The notes below the pieces were generated by a model. The model had not been told where the DNA came from. It saw only the letters and a list, made by a program, of their open reading frames with translations, and searched no databases. Of a DNA stretch of 64,000 bases, positions 45,801-55,498 are shown in pieces. A program made the position numbers and the translations under genes. The DNA comes from Pseudomonas sp. Seg1 (lineage in GTDB: Bacteria; Pseudomonadota; Gammaproteobacteria; Pseudomonadales; Pseudomonadaceae). Within the stretch, counting starts at the first letter, position 1. Each line of letters begins with the position of its first letter. The stretch spans positions 4,515,001-4,579,000 of the forward strand of contig NZ_AP021903.1 of the NCBI RefSeq assembly GCF_018326005.1. Direction: 5' to 3'.

Positions 45801-48800
45801 CACCGGGACCGGCAATCAACAGACGCGCGCCAGTGATCAGCGGCCAGAAGCATTCCCACACCGACACGTCGAAACTGATCGGCGCCTTTTGCATCAGCAC
45901 ATCGGTTTCATCGAGGCGGTAAGCGTTCTGCATCCATTGCAAACGCTCGGCCAGTGCCGCGTGGGTGTTGCCGACGCCTTTCGGCTGGCCGGTGGAGCCG
46001 GAGGTGTAAATCACGTAGGCGAGGTTGTCGCCGTGCAGGTGCAAACCCGGCGCCTGGCTTGGCCAGTTTTCCAGGTGCAGCGCGTCCAGGGCGATAACGC
46101 TGACGCCTTCACTGGCCGGCAAGCGCTCGAGCAATTCGGTCTGGGTCAGCAGCAGTTCGACGCCGCTATCGCTGAGCATGAAGGCCAGGCGATCGGCCGG
46201 GTAATCCGGATCGAGCGGCACGTAAGCGCCACCGGCCTTGATGATCGCCAGCAAACCGATCAACAGTTGCGGCGAACGCTCGGCGGCGATGGCCACACAG
46301 ACATCCGGGCCGACGCCTTTGTCGCGCAGGTAATGCGCGAGACGGTTGGCTTGAGCATGCAATTCCGCGAAATCGAGACTGCCACCCGCCCACACCAGCG
46401 CGGTGCGCTCCGGGGTCTGGCGGACTTGTTCGTTGAGCAGCTCCGGCAGCCATTGCTCAGCTTTCGCGCACGGGGCGACGCTCCAGTCTTTCTGCTGATC
46501 GTGCTCGATGGCGGTGAGTATTTGCAGATCGCCGATGGCACGTTGCGGTTGCTCGCAAATATCGCGCAGCAGGTTGCTGAAATGTTCGGCCAGACGCTCG
46601 ATGGTCGCTCCATCAAAAAGCTCATCGGCGTAGTCGAAGGACAGGGTCAAGCGACCGTTGCGATCCTCCTCGCTGTGCAATTGCAAGTCGAACTTGGCCT
46701 CGCGGCTGTGCCACGGCAGTTCTTCGGCGAGCAGACCCGGCAGGCGCTTGAGCGCACTCAGGTCACGTTGCTGGTGGTTGAACATGACCTGGAACAGACC
46801 CTGTTCGCGAGCCTGCGGGAACGCTTCGAGCAATTGTTCGAACGGCAGGTCCTGATTGGCCTGGGCGCCGAGTGCGGATTGACGCGTCTGGGCAAGCAGC
46901 TCGACAAAGGGCAGGCGAGCATCGACGTCGGCACGCAGCACCTGGGTGTTGATGAAGAAGCCGATCAGGCCCTGGGTTTCCAGGCGCGGACGGTTGGCAT
47001 TCGGCACGCCGATGCGGATATCGCGCTGACCGCTATAGCGGTGCAACAGGCTCTGCAACGCCGAGAGCAACAGCATGAACGGCGTGGCTTGATGCGCCTG
47101 CGCGGTGTTGCGGATCGCTTCGCTGAGGCTGACGCTCAGACGTACGCTGTGGCGTGCGGCGCTATGATTTTGCTGGGCAGCACGCGGATGATCGGTGGCC
47201 AGCTCCAGCGTCGGATGCTCCTCGCCCAACTGCGCTTTCCAGTACGCCAGTTGTCGCTCGCCCTCGCCTTGCGCCAGCCATTGGCGCTGCCAACTGCCGT
47301 AGTCGGCGTACTGGGTTGGCAACGCTGCGAGTTCGGCGCGCTGCCCCTGGGAGGCTGCGGCGTACAGGCGCGAGAACTCGTCGATCAATACGTTCAGCGA
47401 CCAGCCGTCAGCGATGATGTGGTGCATCGTCACCAGCAACTGGTGATCTTCGTCGTCGAGGCGAATCAGCGTCACCCACAGCAACGGGCCTTTTTCCAGG
47501 TCGAACTGGGTGCGTGCTTCGTCCTCGCGAATCTGCTGGGCGCGGGCTTCACGTTCATGGGCCGGCAGGTCGCTGATGTCGATCAGTTGCAGGTTGAATT
47601 CAGCCGCCGCGTCGATCTGTTGCAGGGCCACGCCGTCGCGTTCGACGAAGCGCGTACGCAGGGATTCGTGGCGCTCGATCAGTTGCTGGAAGCTGCCGCG
47701 CACGGCGTCTTCGTCCAGTTCGCCACGCAGACGCAGGCCGCCGGGAATGTTGTACGCGCTGCTCTGCGGGTCGAGTTGCCAAGTGATCCACAAGCGGTTT
47801 TGCGCCAGCGATTGCGGCAGCGCTTGCGCGCGCGACAACGCTTTGATGTCACCTTGGGCAGTGCCGCCATCCTGTTGCTGTTGCGCCACCGCAGCGGCGA
47901 ATGCAGACAGGGTCGGAGCCTCGAACAGCAGGCGCAGGCTCAACTCCAGAGCGAGTTCTTCACGCACCCGGGCGATCACTTGCGTGGCGGCGATCGAGTT
48001 GCCGCCGAGCAGGAAGAAGTGATCGTCGGCGTTGACTTGTTTGACGTTGAGTTGCTCGGCCCAGATCCTCGCAATCAGTGCTTCGAGCTCGGAGGCTTCA
48101 AGGGTCGACTCGGTGCTTGTGGCTTCTGCACTCGGGAACACCGCGTAGCTGTCGAGGCTGCCGTCGGCCAGGCGATTGCGGCAGGCCGAACGCTGCAGTT
48201 TGCCGCTGGACGTCTTCGGCAACGCGCCCGGGTTGAGCAGCACCACGACGCTCGGTGCTTCCTGATATGCCTCGGCGACTGCCTGACGGATGGCTTTGAT
48301 CAACGCTTCGGGCGCAAGGATTTTCTGCACGCTGCGGCTGATTTCCGCAGCGATGCCGATGCCCTCTTCGCCGTTTTGAGTGACGGCGAACGCGGCGACG
48401 CGACCCTTGCGCACCACCTCCACTTCGTTCTCGACTGTCTTCTCGATGTCCTGCGGATACAGGTTGTGGCCGCGCACGATGAGCATGTCTTTCAGGCGGC
48501 CAGTGATGAACAGTTCACCCTCGCGCATGAACCCCAGGTCGCCAGTGCGCAGCCAGGTACGGCCGGCGTGCTGGACGAAGGTCTTGGCGCTGGCTTCGGG
48601 GTTGCGCCAGTAACCGAGGGCGATGCTCGGCCCGCTGGCCCAGACTTCGCCGACAGCGTTGTCGGCGAGTTCGGCAAGACTGCCGGGCTCGACGATCAGC
48701 ACCGCGTGATCTGGCTGGCTGATGCCGCAACTCATGATCGGGCTGCCGTCGCCGGGTTCGGCGCGGTTCTGCGCCAGCGCCTGATCGTCCACGCGCAGGG

Positions 48801-49827
48801 CTGGAATGCCCTTGCCGCGTGGCGTGCCGGCGACGAACAACGTGGCCTCGGCCAAACCGTAGGACGCCATGAAACTGTCTGCGCTGAAGCCACACGCGGC
48901 GAATTTTTCGGCGAAACGCTCATTGGTATCCAGACGAATCGGCTCCGAGCCGGAATACGCCACGCGCCAGCGGCTCAGGTCGAGACGCTCCATGGCCGAC
49001 TCGCTGACCCGTTCGCTGCACAAGCGATAAGCGAAATCCGGCCCGCCACTGATGGTGCCGCCGTATTGGCTGATCGCTTCGAGCCAGCGCAACGGCCGGC
49101 CAAGGAAGTACGCCGGCGACATGAGAATGCACGGCACGCCGCTGAAAATCGGTTGCAGCAGGCCGCCGATCAAACCCATGTCGTGGTACAGCGGCAGCCA
49201 GCTGACGATCACGTCATCCGGGTTTACGTCGATGCCGAAGCCGTGGCGGATCAGCAGTTCGTTGGCGACCAGATTGCCGTGGCTGACCTGCACGCCTTTG
49301 GGCAACGCGGTGGAGCCGGAGGTGTATTGCAGGAAGGCAATGTGCTCTGCCGGCAGGCTCGGTTCAATCCAACGCTCGGCCAGTGCGTTGTCGAGGGTGT
49401 CGACGCACAACAGCGGCGGCGCGCCTTCGATCTGCTGCAACGCATCGCGCAGGTCGGCACTGGTCAGCAGCAGGCGCGGTTCGGCGTCGGCGATGATCGA
49501 CAGCAGACGCTCCTGGTGATGACGGCGCGCCGATTCCGGCGGATAAGCCGGCACCGCAATCACGCCCGCATACAGGCAACCGAAGAATGCCGCGACGTAG
49601 TCCGGACCGCTGGGGAACAGTAAAACCGCGCGATCTCCGAATTCGGCTTCGGCCTGCAACGCGGCGGCGATAGTGCGCGCTCGCTGATCCAGTTCGCGAT
49701 AGCTGAGTACCACAGCCTGCTCTGCGTTCTCGGCAAGAAAACGCAAGGCCAGCCGGTCCGGGGTCAGGGCCGCGCGGCGCTGGAGGGCTTGGACCAGGGT
49801 GCTGGGGAGTTCGAACGCGTCGGTCAT
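36829..49827 (-). CDS. pvdL: Pyoverdine chromophore peptide synthetase PvdL
   Basis: 4332 residues, close to the P. aeruginosa length. Order, with rough residue positions of key motifs: fatty acyl-AMP ligase ([11 protein letters not shown] ~170), carrier LGGNSI ~607, condensation HHIIADG ~804, adenylation [11 protein letters not shown] ~1274, carrier LGGHS ~1664, condensation HHIVTEG ~1860, adenylation ~2339, carrier LGGDS ~2736, epimerisation HHLVVDG ~2914, condensation HHILIDA ~3392, adenylation ~3876, carrier LGGHS ~4267. No thioesterase. This fits acylation followed by L-Glu, D-Tyr and L-Dab, the last supplied by PvdH; specificities are taken from the family. The second condensation domain has Glu instead of Asp in HHxxxDG. 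It is divergent from pvdS. Confidence 0.96.
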   Translation of the reverse strand: MTDAFELPSTLVQALQRRAALTPDRLALRFLAENAEQAVVLSYRELDQRARTIAAALQAEAEFGDRAVLLFPSGPDYVAAFFGCLYAGVIAVPAYPPESARRHHQERLLSIIADAEPRLLLTSADLRDALQQIEGAPPLLCVDTLDNALAERWIEPSLPAEHIAFLQYTSGSTALPKGVQVSHGNLVANELLIRHGFGIDVNPDDVIVSWLPLYHDMGLIGGLLQPIFSGVPCILMSPAYFLGRPLRWLEAISQYGGTISGGPDFAYRLCSERVSESAMERLDLSRWRVAYSGSEPIRLDTNERFAEKFAACGFSADSFMASYGLAEATLFVAGTPRGKGIPALRVDDQALAQNRAEPGDGSPIMSCGISQPDHAVLIVEPGSLAELADNAVGEVWASGPSIALGYWRNPEASAKTFVQHAGRTWLRTGDLGFMREGELFITGRLKDMLIVRGHNLYPQDIEKTVENEVEVVRKGRVAAFAVTQNGEEGIGIAAEISRSVQKILAPEALIKAIRQAVAEAYQEAPSVVVLLNPGALPKTSSGKLQRSACRNRLADGSLDSYAVFPSAEATSTESTLEASELEALIARIWAEQLNVKQVNADDHFFLLGGNSIAATQVIARVREELALELSLRLLFEAPTLSAFAAAVAQQQQDGGTAQGDIKALSRAQALPQSLAQNRLWITWQLDPQSSAYNIPGGLRLRGELDEDAVRGSFQQLIERHESLRTRFVERDGVALQQIDAAAEFNLQLIDISDLPAHEREARAQQIREDEARTQFDLEKGPLLWVTLIRLDDEDHQLLVTMHHIIADGWSLNVLIDEFSRLYAAASQGQRAELAALPTQYADYGSWQRQWLAQGEGERQLAYWKAQLGEEHPTLELATDHPRAAQQNHSAARHSVRLSVSLSEAIRNTAQAHQATPFMLLLSALQSLLHRYSGQRDIRIGVPNANRPRLETQGLIGFFINTQVLRADVDARLPFVELLAQTRQSALGAQANQDLPFEQLLEAFPQAREQGLFQVMFNHQQRDLSALKRLPGLLAEELPWHSREAKFDLQLHSEEDRNGRLTLSFDYADELFDGATIERLAEHFSNLLRDICEQPQRAIGDLQILTAIEHDQQKDWSVAPCAKAEQWLPELLNEQVRQTPERTALVWAGGSLDFAELHAQANRLAHYLRDKGVGPDVCVAIAAERSPQLLIGLLAIIKAGGAYVPLDPDYPADRLAFMLSDSGVELLLTQTELLERLPASEGVSVIALDALHLENWPSQAPGLHLHGDNLAYVIYTSGSTGQPKGVGNTHAALAERLQWMQNAYRLDETDVLMQKAPISFDVSVWECFWPLITGARLLIAGPGEHRDPHRIAQLVQQYGVTTLHFVPPLLSLFVDEPLSAECTSLRRVFSGGEALPAELRNRVLAQLPRVQLHNRYGPTETAINVTHWHCTTADGERSPIGRPLGNVVCRILDADLNPVPAGVPGELCISGIGLARGYLGRPALTAERFVVDPLGEQGERLYRTGDRARWTADGVIEYLGRLDQQVKLRGFRVEPEEIEARLLAQNGVAQAVVLVRETAAGAQLIGYFTATDASEDQDAQITRLKTALAAELPEYMVPAQLMRLHEMPLSPSGKLDRRALPEPQWQVREHVEPVTELEQQIAAIWREVLGLTQVGLRDDFFALGGHSLLATQIISRSRQACDVELPLRALFEHSELGDFAEQIRLIQASGRTNKQPPIEKVDRSKPVPLSYSQQRMWFLWQMEPDSPAYNVGGMARLRGVLHVERFEAALQALILRHETLRTTFPSVDGVARQQVHAETGVRMDWKDFSKLPADQREQNVQQLADAEAHLPFDLETGPLLRACLVKTAEHEHYFVLTLHHIVTEGWAMDIFARELSALYEAFVDDRDSPLEPLPVQYLDYSVWQRNWLESGERQRQLDYWAAQLGREHPLLELPGDRPRPPVQSHQGELFRFDLSDDLAARVRAFNAQNGLTLFMTMTAALATLLYRYSGQTDLRIGAPVANRIRPESEGLIGAFLNTQVLRCQLDGMMSVGELFKQVRHTVIEGQSHQDLPFDHLVEALQPPRSAAYNPLFQVMCNVQRWEFQQSRMLAGMTVEYLANDARATKFDLNLEVTDLDHRLGCCLTYSTDLFDEPTIARMARHWRNLLEALIADPQQRLSELPLLDAPEQQQLLDSLGVEPGEHRLDQCIHHLFAEQALMRKDAPALTFSGQTLSYAELDARANRLAWALRQRGVGPQVRVGLALERSLEMVIGLLAILKAGGAYVPLDPEYPLDRLHYMIEDSRIGLLLSDRAMFKALGDLPASVARWCLEDDSATLADHPATELPFISLPQHQAYLIYTSGSTGKPKGVVVSHGEIAMHCQAVIERFGMRPDDCELHFYSINFDAATERLLVPLLSGAQVVLRAQGQWDAEEICGLIRNHRINVLGFTPSYGSQLAQFLATQNEILPVRMIITGGEALTGEHLHRIRAAFKPSLFFNAYGPTETVVMPLASLAPEVLEEGAGSVPIGSVIGDRVAYILDADLALVPQGATGELFVGGAGLAQAYHDRPGITAERFVADPFATDGGRMYRTGDLVRQRADGLVEYLGRIDHQVKIRGFRIELGEIETRLLDHASIREAAVLALDAPSGKQLVGYLVTEVAEQNEAKQAELREALKSHLKSQLPDYMVPTHLILLASMPLTANGKLDRRALPAPDPELNRQDYVAPSNELEQTLAQIWCEVLNIEQVGLNDNFFELGGDSILSIQVVSRARQQGIHFSPRDLFQHQTVQTLAAVASRSEQVTAEQGRVAGESRLTPIQHWFFDTEIPERQHWNQALLLEPTVALEPHRLEQALLAVIEQHDALRLRFSEVGGAWQATHQPLSDAPVLWQVRVTSMDKCEALFADAQRSLDLENGPLLRALLVDGPEAQKRLFIAIHHLVVDGVSWRVLLDDLQTVYRQLDAEQSVKLPAKTSAFKDWAARLQAYAGSESLREELSWWQTQLAGPNADLPCANSQGGQQNRHAQTVSVRLDAERTRQLLQQAPSAYRTQVNDLLLTALARVLCRWSGQPSALIQLEGHGRETLFDEIDLTRTVGWFTSAYPLRLTPHNIEEAAGQGASIKAIKEQLRAVPHKGLGYGVLRYLADDLSRHSMAALPHAPITFNYLGQFDQSFGSDALFRPLDEPVGAAHDPQAPLPNELSVDSQVYSGELLLRWTFSAERYDTQTINDLADAYLGELQSLIEHCLQDTAGGLTPSDFPLAKLTQAQLDALPVPAAHIEDVYPLTPMQEGMLLHTLLEPGTGLYYMQDRYRINSELDPERFAQAWQAVVARHEALRASFCWNVGEDMLQVIHTPGRTPIEYLDWSNVSEAEQEPKLQALLKSEREAGFDLLNQAPFHLRLIKVGAARYWFMMSNHHILIDAWCRSLLMNDFFEIYTALGEGREAQLAVPPRYRDYIGWLQRQSLAEARQWWQQNLQGFERTTPIPSDRPFLREHAGESGGMVVGDRYTRLNVEDGARLRELAQAHQLTINTFAQAAWALVLRRLSGDRDVLFGVTVAGRPVEMPEMQRTVGLFINSIALRVQIPADDQRASVRQWLSGLLDSNMQLREYEYLPLVNIQEQSELPKGQPLFDSLFVFENAPVEVSVLDRAQSLNATSDSGRTHTNFPLTAVCYPGDDLGLHLSYDQRYFDESTIERMLGEFKRLLLALVDGFHGDMADLPLLGSEEQDFLLHGCNQSAHDYPLEKSYVALFEAQVAAHPQRIAASCLDQQLSYAELNQKANRLGHALVAAGVEMDQPVALLAERNLDLLGMIIGSFKAGAGYLPLDPGLPSQRLQRIIELSRTPVLVCSEACRDQAQALLDEFSCANRPRLLVWEEVQAQAISMENPGIHSGPDNLAYVIYTSGSTGLPKGVMVEQRGMLNNQLSKVPYLNLTDADVIAQTASQSFDISVWQFLAAPLFGARVDIVPNAIAHDPQGLLVHVQAQGITVLESVPSLIQGMLASDRLSLDGLRWMLPTGEAMPPELAHQWLLRYPDIGLVNAYGPAECSDDVAFYRVDMASTRGSYLPIGTPTDNNLLYLLDGALELVPLGAVGELCVAGTGVGRGYVSDPLRTAPVFVPNPFGAPGERLYRTGDLARRRSDGVLEYVGRVDHQVKIRGYRIELGEIEARLHEQAEVRDAAVGVQEGANGKHLVGYLVAADSALNPGERLERIKQRLRSELPEYMVPLHWLWLDQLPHNANGKLDRKALPVLEIGQLQSQDYLAPRNDLEQTLAGIWAEVLKVEKVGVRDNFFELGGHSLLATQIASRVQKTLQRDVPLRAMFECSTVEELAEYINGLAASDITEEKVDRLNDLMAELEGL

Positions 49828-49989
49828 TTGGTTTCCTGCCTGAATTCGGCTTGCTAGTGGAATCGGGGTGCTGCGTCACGCCCATCCAGGGGCGTGGAGC
49901 GCATGCAGGACGCGGTCTACGCCGACCGCGCAAGGCATGGGAATGCTGTCTGGCCGGGGCTCTGCAGCCGGAACCATTCACCAATGAGA

Positions 49990-50013
49990 ACGGATGACGT
50001 CTTGAAATAATTA
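49990..50013 (-). promoter_or_regulatory. PvdS iron-starvation box of pvdL
   Basis: Minus strand CTAATT (TAATT at 50009-50013), 16-nt spacer, CGT (49990-49992). One base departs from the TAAAT consensus. It gives a leader of about 155 nt before the pvdL start codon. Confidence 0.75.
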
Positions 50014-50106
50014 GTCCGCAGGCTGGATCGCCAATGGGGCCGGGGTGCGGCGGCGTGTCGCAGTTCTCACATCGCACCGATTTGACGCATTAGTTCTCTT
50101 TCTCAA

Positions 50107-50135
50107 TTGACAATCATTATCATTCAACATAATTT
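50107..50135 (+). promoter_or_regulatory. pvdS promoter with overlapping Fur box
   Basis: GACAATCATTATCATTCAA (50109-50127) matches the 19-bp Fur consensus at 13 positions. It overlaps a -35 TTGACA (50107-50112) and a weak -10 (CATAAT 50128 or TAATTT 50130). Iron-loaded Fur would block pvdS transcription, the known master switch of pyoverdine synthesis. Confidence 0.8.
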
Positions 50136-50205
50136 GTCGCTCGATGTGTAGGACGGCCCCGTCCCCCAGGCGTCCCACTAACCTATTGGCAGCAAGGTGA
50201 TTTCC

Positions 50206-50760
50206 ATGACGGAACAAGTATCCACAAGCAGGTGCGATTCACCGCTACTTCAGGCATTCGTCGACAATCGACTGATTCTGGTCAAGATTGCAGCCCGCAT
50301 TACCGGCTGCCGGTCACGCGCCGAAGATGTGGTGCAGGATGCGTTTTTCCGACTGCAATCGGCGCCACCGATCACGTCGTCGATCAAGGCTCAATTGAGT
50401 TATCTGTTCCAGATCGTGCGCAACCTCGCCATCGATCACTACCGCAAACAGGCGCTGGAGCAGAAGTATTCCGGCCCTGAAGAGGAAGGGCTGAACGTGG
50501 TCATTCAAGGCGCGTCACCAGAAACCTCGCACATCAACTTCTCGACCCTCGAAAACATCGCTGACGCCCTGACCGAGCTGCCCAGCCGCACTCGCTATGC
50601 GTTCGAGATGTACCGCCTGCATGGCGTGCCGCAAAAGGACATCGCCAAGGAACTGGGGGTTTCGCCGACGCTGGTCAACTTCATGATTCGCGATGCACTG
50701 GTGCACTGCCGCAAGGTGTCGGGCAGTCGTCGGGATGCAGTGGCGGTGGGTCGTCGTTAA
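50206..50760 (+). CDS. pvdS: Extracytoplasmic-function sigma factor PvdS
   Basis: 184 residues from ATG 50206 (RBS AAGGTG; GTG at 50197 is in frame but overlaps the RBS). Region 2 is visible in GCRSRAEDVVQDAFFRL and QLSYLFQIVRNLAIDHYRKQ, region 4 in LPSRTRYAFEMYRLHGVPQKDIAKELGVSPTLVNFMIRDAL. PvdS directs RNA polymerase to the iron-starvation boxes found here before mbtH, pvdH, pvdL and pvdYII. Fur represses it. An anti-sigma factor gene (fpvR) is not in the window. Confidence 0.95.
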   Translation: MTEQVSTSRCDSPLLQAFVDNRLILVKIAARITGCRSRAEDVVQDAFFRLQSAPPITSSIKAQLSYLFQIVRNLAIDHYRKQALEQKYSGPEEEGLNVVIQGASPETSHINFSTLENIADALTELPSRTRYAFEMYRLHGVPQKDIAKELGVSPTLVNFMIRDALVHCRKVSGSRRDAVAVGRR

Positions 50761-50783
50761 TCAGAAAAGTTCTGGCGCCCTCA

Positions 50784-50867
50784 TTCGCGAGCAGGCTCGC
50801 TCCCACATACGACTGCATTTCTCCTGAAAGAACGCGGTTAAATGTGGGAGCGAGCCTGCTCGCGAAG
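50784..50867. repeat. REP doublet after pvdS
   Basis: Inverted arms TTCGCGAGCAGGCTCGCTCC and its complement with about 35 bp between, lying between convergent pvdS and pvdYII. Confidence 0.9.
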
Positions 50868-50870
50868 GCG

Positions 50871-50897
50871 GCCTCAGGATCACAGAGATCCTGAGGC
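50871..50897. terminator. Hairpin between convergent pvdS and pvdYII
   Basis: Perfect 10-bp stem GCCTCAGGAT / ATCCTGAGGC with a 7-nt loop, directly after the REP doublet and just before the pvdYII stop. No T-run follows, so its strength as an intrinsic terminator is uncertain. Confidence 0.55.
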
Positions 50898-50904
50898 CTG
50901 GTCA

Positions 50905-51918
50905 TCAAGCCAGTTTGCAGCGATCAAAAAACCGCTCGCGCCCCAGAATCATCAGCGCCGCACGCTTGTGCGGGAAATCGAACTCTTTCTCGCAATGGAA
51001 GCACTGATTTTGCATGTGGCCGATCATCTTCGCGTTGTCGGCACGCGGTTCGGCGACCACCCGCTGAGTACGCGGGTCATCCAGAAACAGGTAATGCACC
51101 AGCGCCGACAGCCAGCTCGCCACCTTGTGCGGACCGCGGTGATCCTCTTCCCCCACCAACATGTGAATGCCGCGGTCGTAATTGTCCGCGTCGTAAAACG
51201 GCGCGATGCGATCTTCCTTGGCCCAATAGGCTTCGAAATAGGCAAATGGCTGATCATCGAAACAGCCGATCAAGGTCAGCGTGTGCGGATCGGCGTCGAG
51301 TTTGCTCAGGTATTCGCGATGCTTTTCGAGGCTGCCCTCTTCTTGCCAGAAACTGGCCACTCGCGGGCTGTTCTGCCAGCGATTGAAGCGCGGCAGGTCT
51401 GCTTCGATTTCGACCGTGCGCAGGGAAATCCACGCCCCCAGCCGCGCATCAAAACGCCGATAGACTTCACCGCGCGGTTTGACCGGGCGCAGCGGATGGC
51501 GTTTGCCACTGCTGATGACCATTTGCTGCGGATAGCTGCCGGTCAGCGACGTGCCGAGCCACGGTTGTGGCAATTGCCAGAACAAGCCGCGCTCACAGCG
51601 GTATTCACCGGCCACTTCAGTGCTCACCAACAAACCGCTGAGCAAGGCTTCGCTCGGCGGCTCGTCGAGTTGCCAGGTCAATTGCCGGCACTCGGGATCG
51701 CGCGCGAACAGCCAATAACAGGCCGCCCACAGCGCCTGGGCAGGCGGCAGGGCAAAACGCTCATCGATCTGGATCGGCCCTTGGGCCTCGCGATCAAGAC
51801 GTAGGCGGATCAGCGGTTGCCCGTCCAGGCTCAGGCTCAGACGGCTTTCGGTTGCATCGGCTACCAAGTGACTGCCCGAAGGCAAGGCCAGGGCAGTCAG
51901 GTCATTCAGATTGGACAT
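50905..51918 (-). CDS. Siderophore acetyltransferase, PvdYII-like
   Basis: 337 residues. The C-terminal part is an IucB-type GNAT domain: YDADNYDRGIHMLVGEEDHRGPHKVASWLSAL and AEPRADNAKMIGHMQNQCFHCEKEFDFPHKRAALM. Such enzymes acetylate N5-hydroxyornithine or N6-hydroxylysine. Next to pvdS and with its own PvdS box, it matches PvdYII, which would put acetyl-hydroxyornithine in the pyoverdine peptide. The N-terminal ~150 residues are a family-specific extension. ATG 51918 opens MSNLNDLTALALPSG. Confidence 0.85.
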   Translation of the reverse strand: MSNLNDLTALALPSGSHLVADATESRLSLSLDGQPLIRLRLDREAQGPIQIDERFALPPAQALWAACYWLFARDPECRQLTWQLDEPPSEALLSGLLVSTEVAGEYRCERGLFWQLPQPWLGTSLTGSYPQQMVISSGKRHPLRPVKPRGEVYRRFDARLGAWISLRTVEIEADLPRFNRWQNSPRVASFWQEEGSLEKHREYLSKLDADPHTLTLIGCFDDQPFAYFEAYWAKEDRIAPFYDADNYDRGIHMLVGEEDHRGPHKVASWLSALVHYLFLDDPRTQRVVAEPRADNAKMIGHMQNQCFHCEKEFDFPHKRAALMILGRERFFDRCKLA

Positions 51919-51958
51919 GGGTCGGGCTCACGATAATCGTCGACAGTTCAACGATGGG

Positions 51959-51982
51959 ACGTGAGCCGAGCGGGGAAATTTA
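51959..51982 (-). promoter_or_regulatory. PvdS iron-starvation box of the pvdYII-like gene
   Basis: Minus strand GCTAAAT (TAAAT at 51978-51982), 16-nt spacer, CGT (51959-51961), an exact consensus match 41 bases upstream of the start codon. It links this acetyltransferase to the pyoverdine regulon. Confidence 0.88.
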
Positions 51983-52004
51983 GCCTCAGCGGCAAATCAG
52001 TGCC

Positions 52005-52802
52005 TCAATGGTGAGGCACCGGCACCACGGCAATCCGATACGGCTCGAAAATCTTCAGCATCTCACCGTTGTCGCGCAGACCTTGCAGCAACTTGCCGAA
52101 TGCGTCACCGCTGATCGGCGCGGTCGGACGCAAGATAGCGTAGTGGTGATAGATCTGATCAATGCGCTGCGATACCAGCAACTCATCGCGCACTTTTTCG
52201 TTTCGCAGCAGGTAATCACTCAGATAGGAACGGGTCACCAGCGCAATGTCCGCGCGCCCGCGCAGCACCATCAACAGGTTGCTGTCATGGGAATAGGTCA
52301 GCGTGGCATTGAAGTTCTGCGCGAGAAATTTTGGATCGGCATTGAAGCTGGCGAATTCGTAGTGATAACCGCTGAACAGTGCCAGACGCTTGCCGGTGAG
52401 GTCGGCAAAGTAACTCTGCTGGCGGCCGTCCTCGCGTTGCGCGACGAATATTTCAGCGTCCTCCAGACCCATATCGACATCGCTGTGGGGAATTTCCTTC
52501 CAGCCCCACTCAGGGTTTTCGAAGATCGCCATGTCGATCCGGCCCTGCTTGAAATCACCGAACCGGCGAGGAATCGAGGTCGGAACCAAGACAAATTGAT
52601 AGTCGCTTTGCAGGCGGTTCAACGCCTCGACCAACTGCGGCAACAGACCCGTGTCGGCACCGTTTTCCGGGCGAACGGTGTAAGGCGGAAAATGCGCCGC
52701 ACCGACCCGAACCAGTTGCGCTGCCTGAGCGGGCAATACCCATATTGCAGCCAGCGCTGCGAGCAATAACCCCGCGGCCGTCCGAATTGGCGAAGACTTC
52801 AA
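52005..52802 (-). CDS. Periplasmic polar amino-acid-type solute-binding protein
   Basis: 265 residues beginning at TTG 52802, with GGGGT just upstream. The signal peptide (IRTAAGLLLAALAAIWVLPAQA) is followed by a type II solute-binding fold of the HisJ/cystine family (LVRVGAAHFPPYTVRPENGADTGLLPQLVEAL ... GRIDMAIFENPEWGW ... LRGRADIALVTRSYLSDYLL). No ABC permease or ATPase is adjacent, so it is an orphan that could act as a sensor partner. No PvdS box or link to iron is visible. The substrate is not assigned. Confidence 0.8.
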   Translation of the reverse strand: MKSSPIRTAAGLLLAALAAIWVLPAQAAQLVRVGAAHFPPYTVRPENGADTGLLPQLVEALNRLQSDYQFVLVPTSIPRRFGDFKQGRIDMAIFENPEWGWKEIPHSDVDMGLEDAEIFVAQREDGRQQSYFADLTGKRLALFSGYHYEFASFNADPKFLAQNFNATLTYSHDSNLLMVLRGRADIALVTRSYLSDYLLRNEKVRDELLVSQRIDQIYHHYAILRPTAPISGDAFGKLLQGLRDNGEMLKIFEPYRIAVVPVPHH

Positions 52803-52894
52803 AACACCCCACTCCCCGAAAAAATACCGATCAATGCATTCAAGCTAGGCGGTTTCGCCCAGTTAGCCAGTTTCCCGACTCGATAGAAAGCGCT

Positions 52895-53518
52895 TCAACG
52901 CTCTTCCAGGACCAGAATCAACGCCTCGTCAGCCAACTGATCAAGGCTCAAACTGCCGCCCGCACGGAACCAGGTGGTGGTCCAGGACAATGCGCCAGTG
53001 AGGAAACGTCGGGTAATAAATACATCTCCGCGGATAAATCCGGCGTCCTTGGCCTCACCGAGCACCTGTAGCCAGATGTCTTCATAAACGTCGCGCAGGG
53101 CGAGAACCCTGGCCTGGCCCTCTTCGGACAACGAGCGCCATTCGTAGACCAGCACCGCCATCGCCTCGCCGCTGCCGCCCATGATCGACTGCAATTCGCA
53201 GCGAATCAGCGCCAGCACCCGCTCACGCACATTGCCGGCATCGGCCAGCGCTGCGCGCATCAATGCGGTGTTGTAACGGATGGTTTCTTCCATCACGGCA
53301 CGGAGGATTTCATCCTTGCTCTTGAAGTGATGAAAAATGCTCCCCGACTGAATGCCCACCGCACCGGCCAGATCACGCACCGTGGTGCGCTCATAGCCTT
53401 TGTTGCGAAACAGGTGAGCCGCCACTTGCAGCAGTTTGCCGCGGGCGCTGTCCGGGTCGGTCAACTGGCCGTCGTCGACCAATTCGCGCATGACCCTCAG
53501 GGCTTTTTGCTCGTCCAC
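52895..53518 (-). CDS. atuR: TetR-family repressor AtuR
   Basis: 207 residues: an N-terminal tail, then a TetR helix-turn-helix (KLLQVAAHLFRNKGYERTTVRDLAGAVGIQSGSIFHHFKSKDEIL), then a TetR_C-type ligand domain. It is divergent from atuABCDEF, and the gap holds a large inverted repeat. In P. aeruginosa AtuR represses the atu operon and is released by citronellol/geraniol metabolites. The assignment follows from gene order and the operator. Confidence 0.88.
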   Translation of the reverse strand: MDEQKALRVMRELVDDGQLTDPDSARGKLLQVAAHLFRNKGYERTTVRDLAGAVGIQSGSIFHHFKSKDEILRAVMEETIRYNTALMRAALADAGNVRERVLALIRCELQSIMGGSGEAMAVLVYEWRSLSEEGQARVLALRDVYEDIWLQVLGEAKDAGFIRGDVFITRRFLTGALSWTTTWFRAGGSLSLDQLADEALILVLEER

Positions 53519-53596
53519 CCGTTCTCTCCTACAGTCGATCAGTCTGTTGCCCCCTGAAACCGCAGGGTTGCGCGCAATTTAAGCCGCCAATGGCGA

Positions 53597-53655
53597 CCAA
53601 GCAAGCGCTTGGGCAGAAGATATTTCAGCTGTTTACAAACCAAGCGCTTGCTTGG
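53597..53655. promoter_or_regulatory. Paired AtuR operators
   Basis: CCAAGCAAGCGCTTGG (53597-53612) and its exact reverse complement CCAAGCGCTTGCTTGG (53640-53655) are 27 bp apart. Each is itself nearly palindromic around AAGCGCTT. They lie between divergent atuR and atuA, where AtuR would cover both promoters. AtuR of P. aeruginosa is known to bind inverted repeats in this gap. Confidence 0.8.
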
Positions 53656-53701
53656 TAGCCTCCAGACACTTCTGTCGCAGGTTCCTGAGTCGGAGATAAA
53701 A

Positions 53702-55486
53702 ATGCCAACCACCGTCCGCATCGGATGCGCCAGTGCTTTCTGGGGTGACACGTCGACCGCCGCCGCGCAACTGGTGGACGGCGGACGCCTGGATTATCTG
53801 GTGTTCGATTACCTCGCCGAGATCACGATGTCGATCATGGCCGGCGCACGCATGAAGGACCCGCAGGCCGGATTCGCCAGTGACTTCATCGAAGTGCTCA
53901 CGCCGCTGCTGCCGCAACTGGCCGAGCAGAATATCCGCGTCATCAGCAACGCCGGCGGGGTCAATCCACAGGCCTGTGCCGCCGCGCTGGCAGCGGCGTG
54001 CAACAAGGTTGGCGTCGCGCTGAAAATCGCCGTGTTGCTGGGCGATGACCTGCAACCGCAAGTCAAACAACTCAGCGGCATCCGCGAGATGTTCAGCGGC
54101 GCCCCACTACCACCGATGTGCGTTTCGACCAATGCCTACCTCGGTGCGCCGGGTATTGTCGAAGCGCTGCGCCTGGGCGCCGACATCGTCATCACCGGTC
54201 GCGTGGTCGACAGTGCGGTGGTCAGCGCGGCACTGGTGCACGAATTCGGCTGGTCGTGGCACGACTACGACAAACTCGCTCAGGCCGCGCTGGCCGGGCA
54301 CATCATCGAGTGCGGCGCGCAATGCACCGGCGGTAACTTCACCGACTGGCGCGACGTGCCGGATTACGAGCACATCGGCTTTCCGATCGTTGAAGTCAGC
54401 GCCGACAGCCACTTCATCGTCAGCAAGCCCGAAGGCTCCGGCGGACTGGTCACGCCGCTGACCGTCGGCGAACAGTTGCTCTATGAAATCGGCGATCCGC
54501 AGGCGTATCTGCTGCCCGATGTGATCTGCGATTTCAGCCAGGTCACACTCCGCCAACAAGGCAAGAACGCTGTGCAGGTGCACGGCGCCAAAGGCCTGCC
54601 GCCCAGCGACAAATACAAGGTCAGCGCCACCTGCCCGGACGGCTTTCGCTGCACCGCCAGTTGCCTCATCGCCGGCATCGATGCAGTAGAAAAGGCCCAG
54701 CGCGTCAGCCAGGCGATCCTCGACAAGACCTCGGAGATGTTCAGCCAGCGCGGCTGGGCGCCCTACAGCGAAACCCACATCGAGCTGCTCGGCAGCGAAG
54801 CCACTTACGGCCCCCACGGCCAGCGTCGCGACAGCCGCGAAGTGGTGATCAAAATTGCCGTGCGCCATCCGCAGAAACAGGCACTGGTGTTGTTCTCCCG
54901 GGAAATCGCCCAGGCCGCGACTGGCATGGCTCCGGGGCTGACCGGCATCGTTGGCGGGCGGCCGACGGTTTACCCAGTGATCCAGCTGTTCTCCTTCCTC
55001 ATCGACAAAAGCGCCTGCACGCTGCACATCGATCTGGCCGGTGAGCGTCATCCCTGCACCCTGCCCTCATTGGCAGCGCTCGACAGCGAAGATTTGCCGA
55101 TTGCCCAGCAACCGCCGAAACCTCAGGGCCGTGCCGATGCCAGCGTGGCGTTGGTAAAACTGGCCGTGGCGCGCTCCGGCGACAAGGGCAATCACAGCAA
55201 CATCGGTGTGCTGGCGCGCAAGCCCGAATACCTGCCGTGGATCGCCGAAGCGCTGACCCCGGCGGTGATCGTCGACTGGATGAGCCACGTCCTCGACCCG
55301 ATTCACGGCCGGGTCGAACGCTGGTATCTGCCCGGCACCCACAGCTTGAATTTCCTTTTGGAAAACGCCCTCGGCGGCGGTGGCGTGGCCAGTCTGCGCA
55401 TTGATCCGCAAGGCAAGGCCTTCGCCCAGCAACTGTTGGAAATCCAGATCCCGGTGCCGCAGAGCATCGCCGAGCAGCTCGATTAG
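53702..55486 (+). CDS. atuA: Acyclic terpene utilisation protein AtuA
   Basis: 594 residues from ATG 53702 (RBS GGAG). It is a DUF1446/AtuA-family protein: [17 protein letters not shown] at the start, then [17 protein letters not shown] and [11 protein letters not shown], with a smaller C-terminal domain ([26 protein letters not shown]). The reaction is not firmly known, but it is essential for citronellol/geraniol use and distinguishes an atu from a liu cluster. First gene of the operon, downstream of the AtuR operators. The open frame to 53609 runs into the operator and was not used. Confidence 0.92.
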   Translation: MPTTVRIGCASAFWGDTSTAAAQLVDGGRLDYLVFDYLAEITMSIMAGARMKDPQAGFASDFIEVLTPLLPQLAEQNIRVISNAGGVNPQACAAALAAACNKVGVALKIAVLLGDDLQPQVKQLSGIREMFSGAPLPPMCVSTNAYLGAPGIVEALRLGADIVITGRVVDSAVVSAALVHEFGWSWHDYDKLAQAALAGHIIECGAQCTGGNFTDWRDVPDYEHIGFPIVEVSADSHFIVSKPEGSGGLVTPLTVGEQLLYEIGDPQAYLLPDVICDFSQVTLRQQGKNAVQVHGAKGLPPSDKYKVSATCPDGFRCTASCLIAGIDAVEKAQRVSQAILDKTSEMFSQRGWAPYSETHIELLGSEATYGPHGQRRDSREVVIKIAVRHPQKQALVLFSREIAQAATGMAPGLTGIVGGRPTVYPVIQLFSFLIDKSACTLHIDLAGERHPCTLPSLAALDSEDLPIAQQPPKPQGRADASVALVKLAVARSGDKGNHSNIGVLARKPEYLPWIAEALTPAVIVDWMSHVLDPIHGRVERWYLPGTHSLNFLLENALGGGGVASLRIDPQGKAFAQQLLEIQIPVPQSIAEQLD

Positions 55487-55498
55487 AGGATGGTGTGC

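Noticed and set aside
37021..49623. Very long plus-strand open frames opposite pvdL (37021-41994, 41998-45057, 45181-49623)
   Set aside because: They mirror the codon bias of pvdL, show no domain, no RBS-supported starts, and are rich in His, Gln and Arg, as expected from the reverse strand of a GC-rich NRPS gene.
10182..50867. Repeated inverted sequences considered as CRISPR or transposon ends
   Set aside because: They are scattered REP doublets of the GAGCxxGCTxGCxxGC type, without regular spacers, cas genes, target-site duplications or a nearby transposase.
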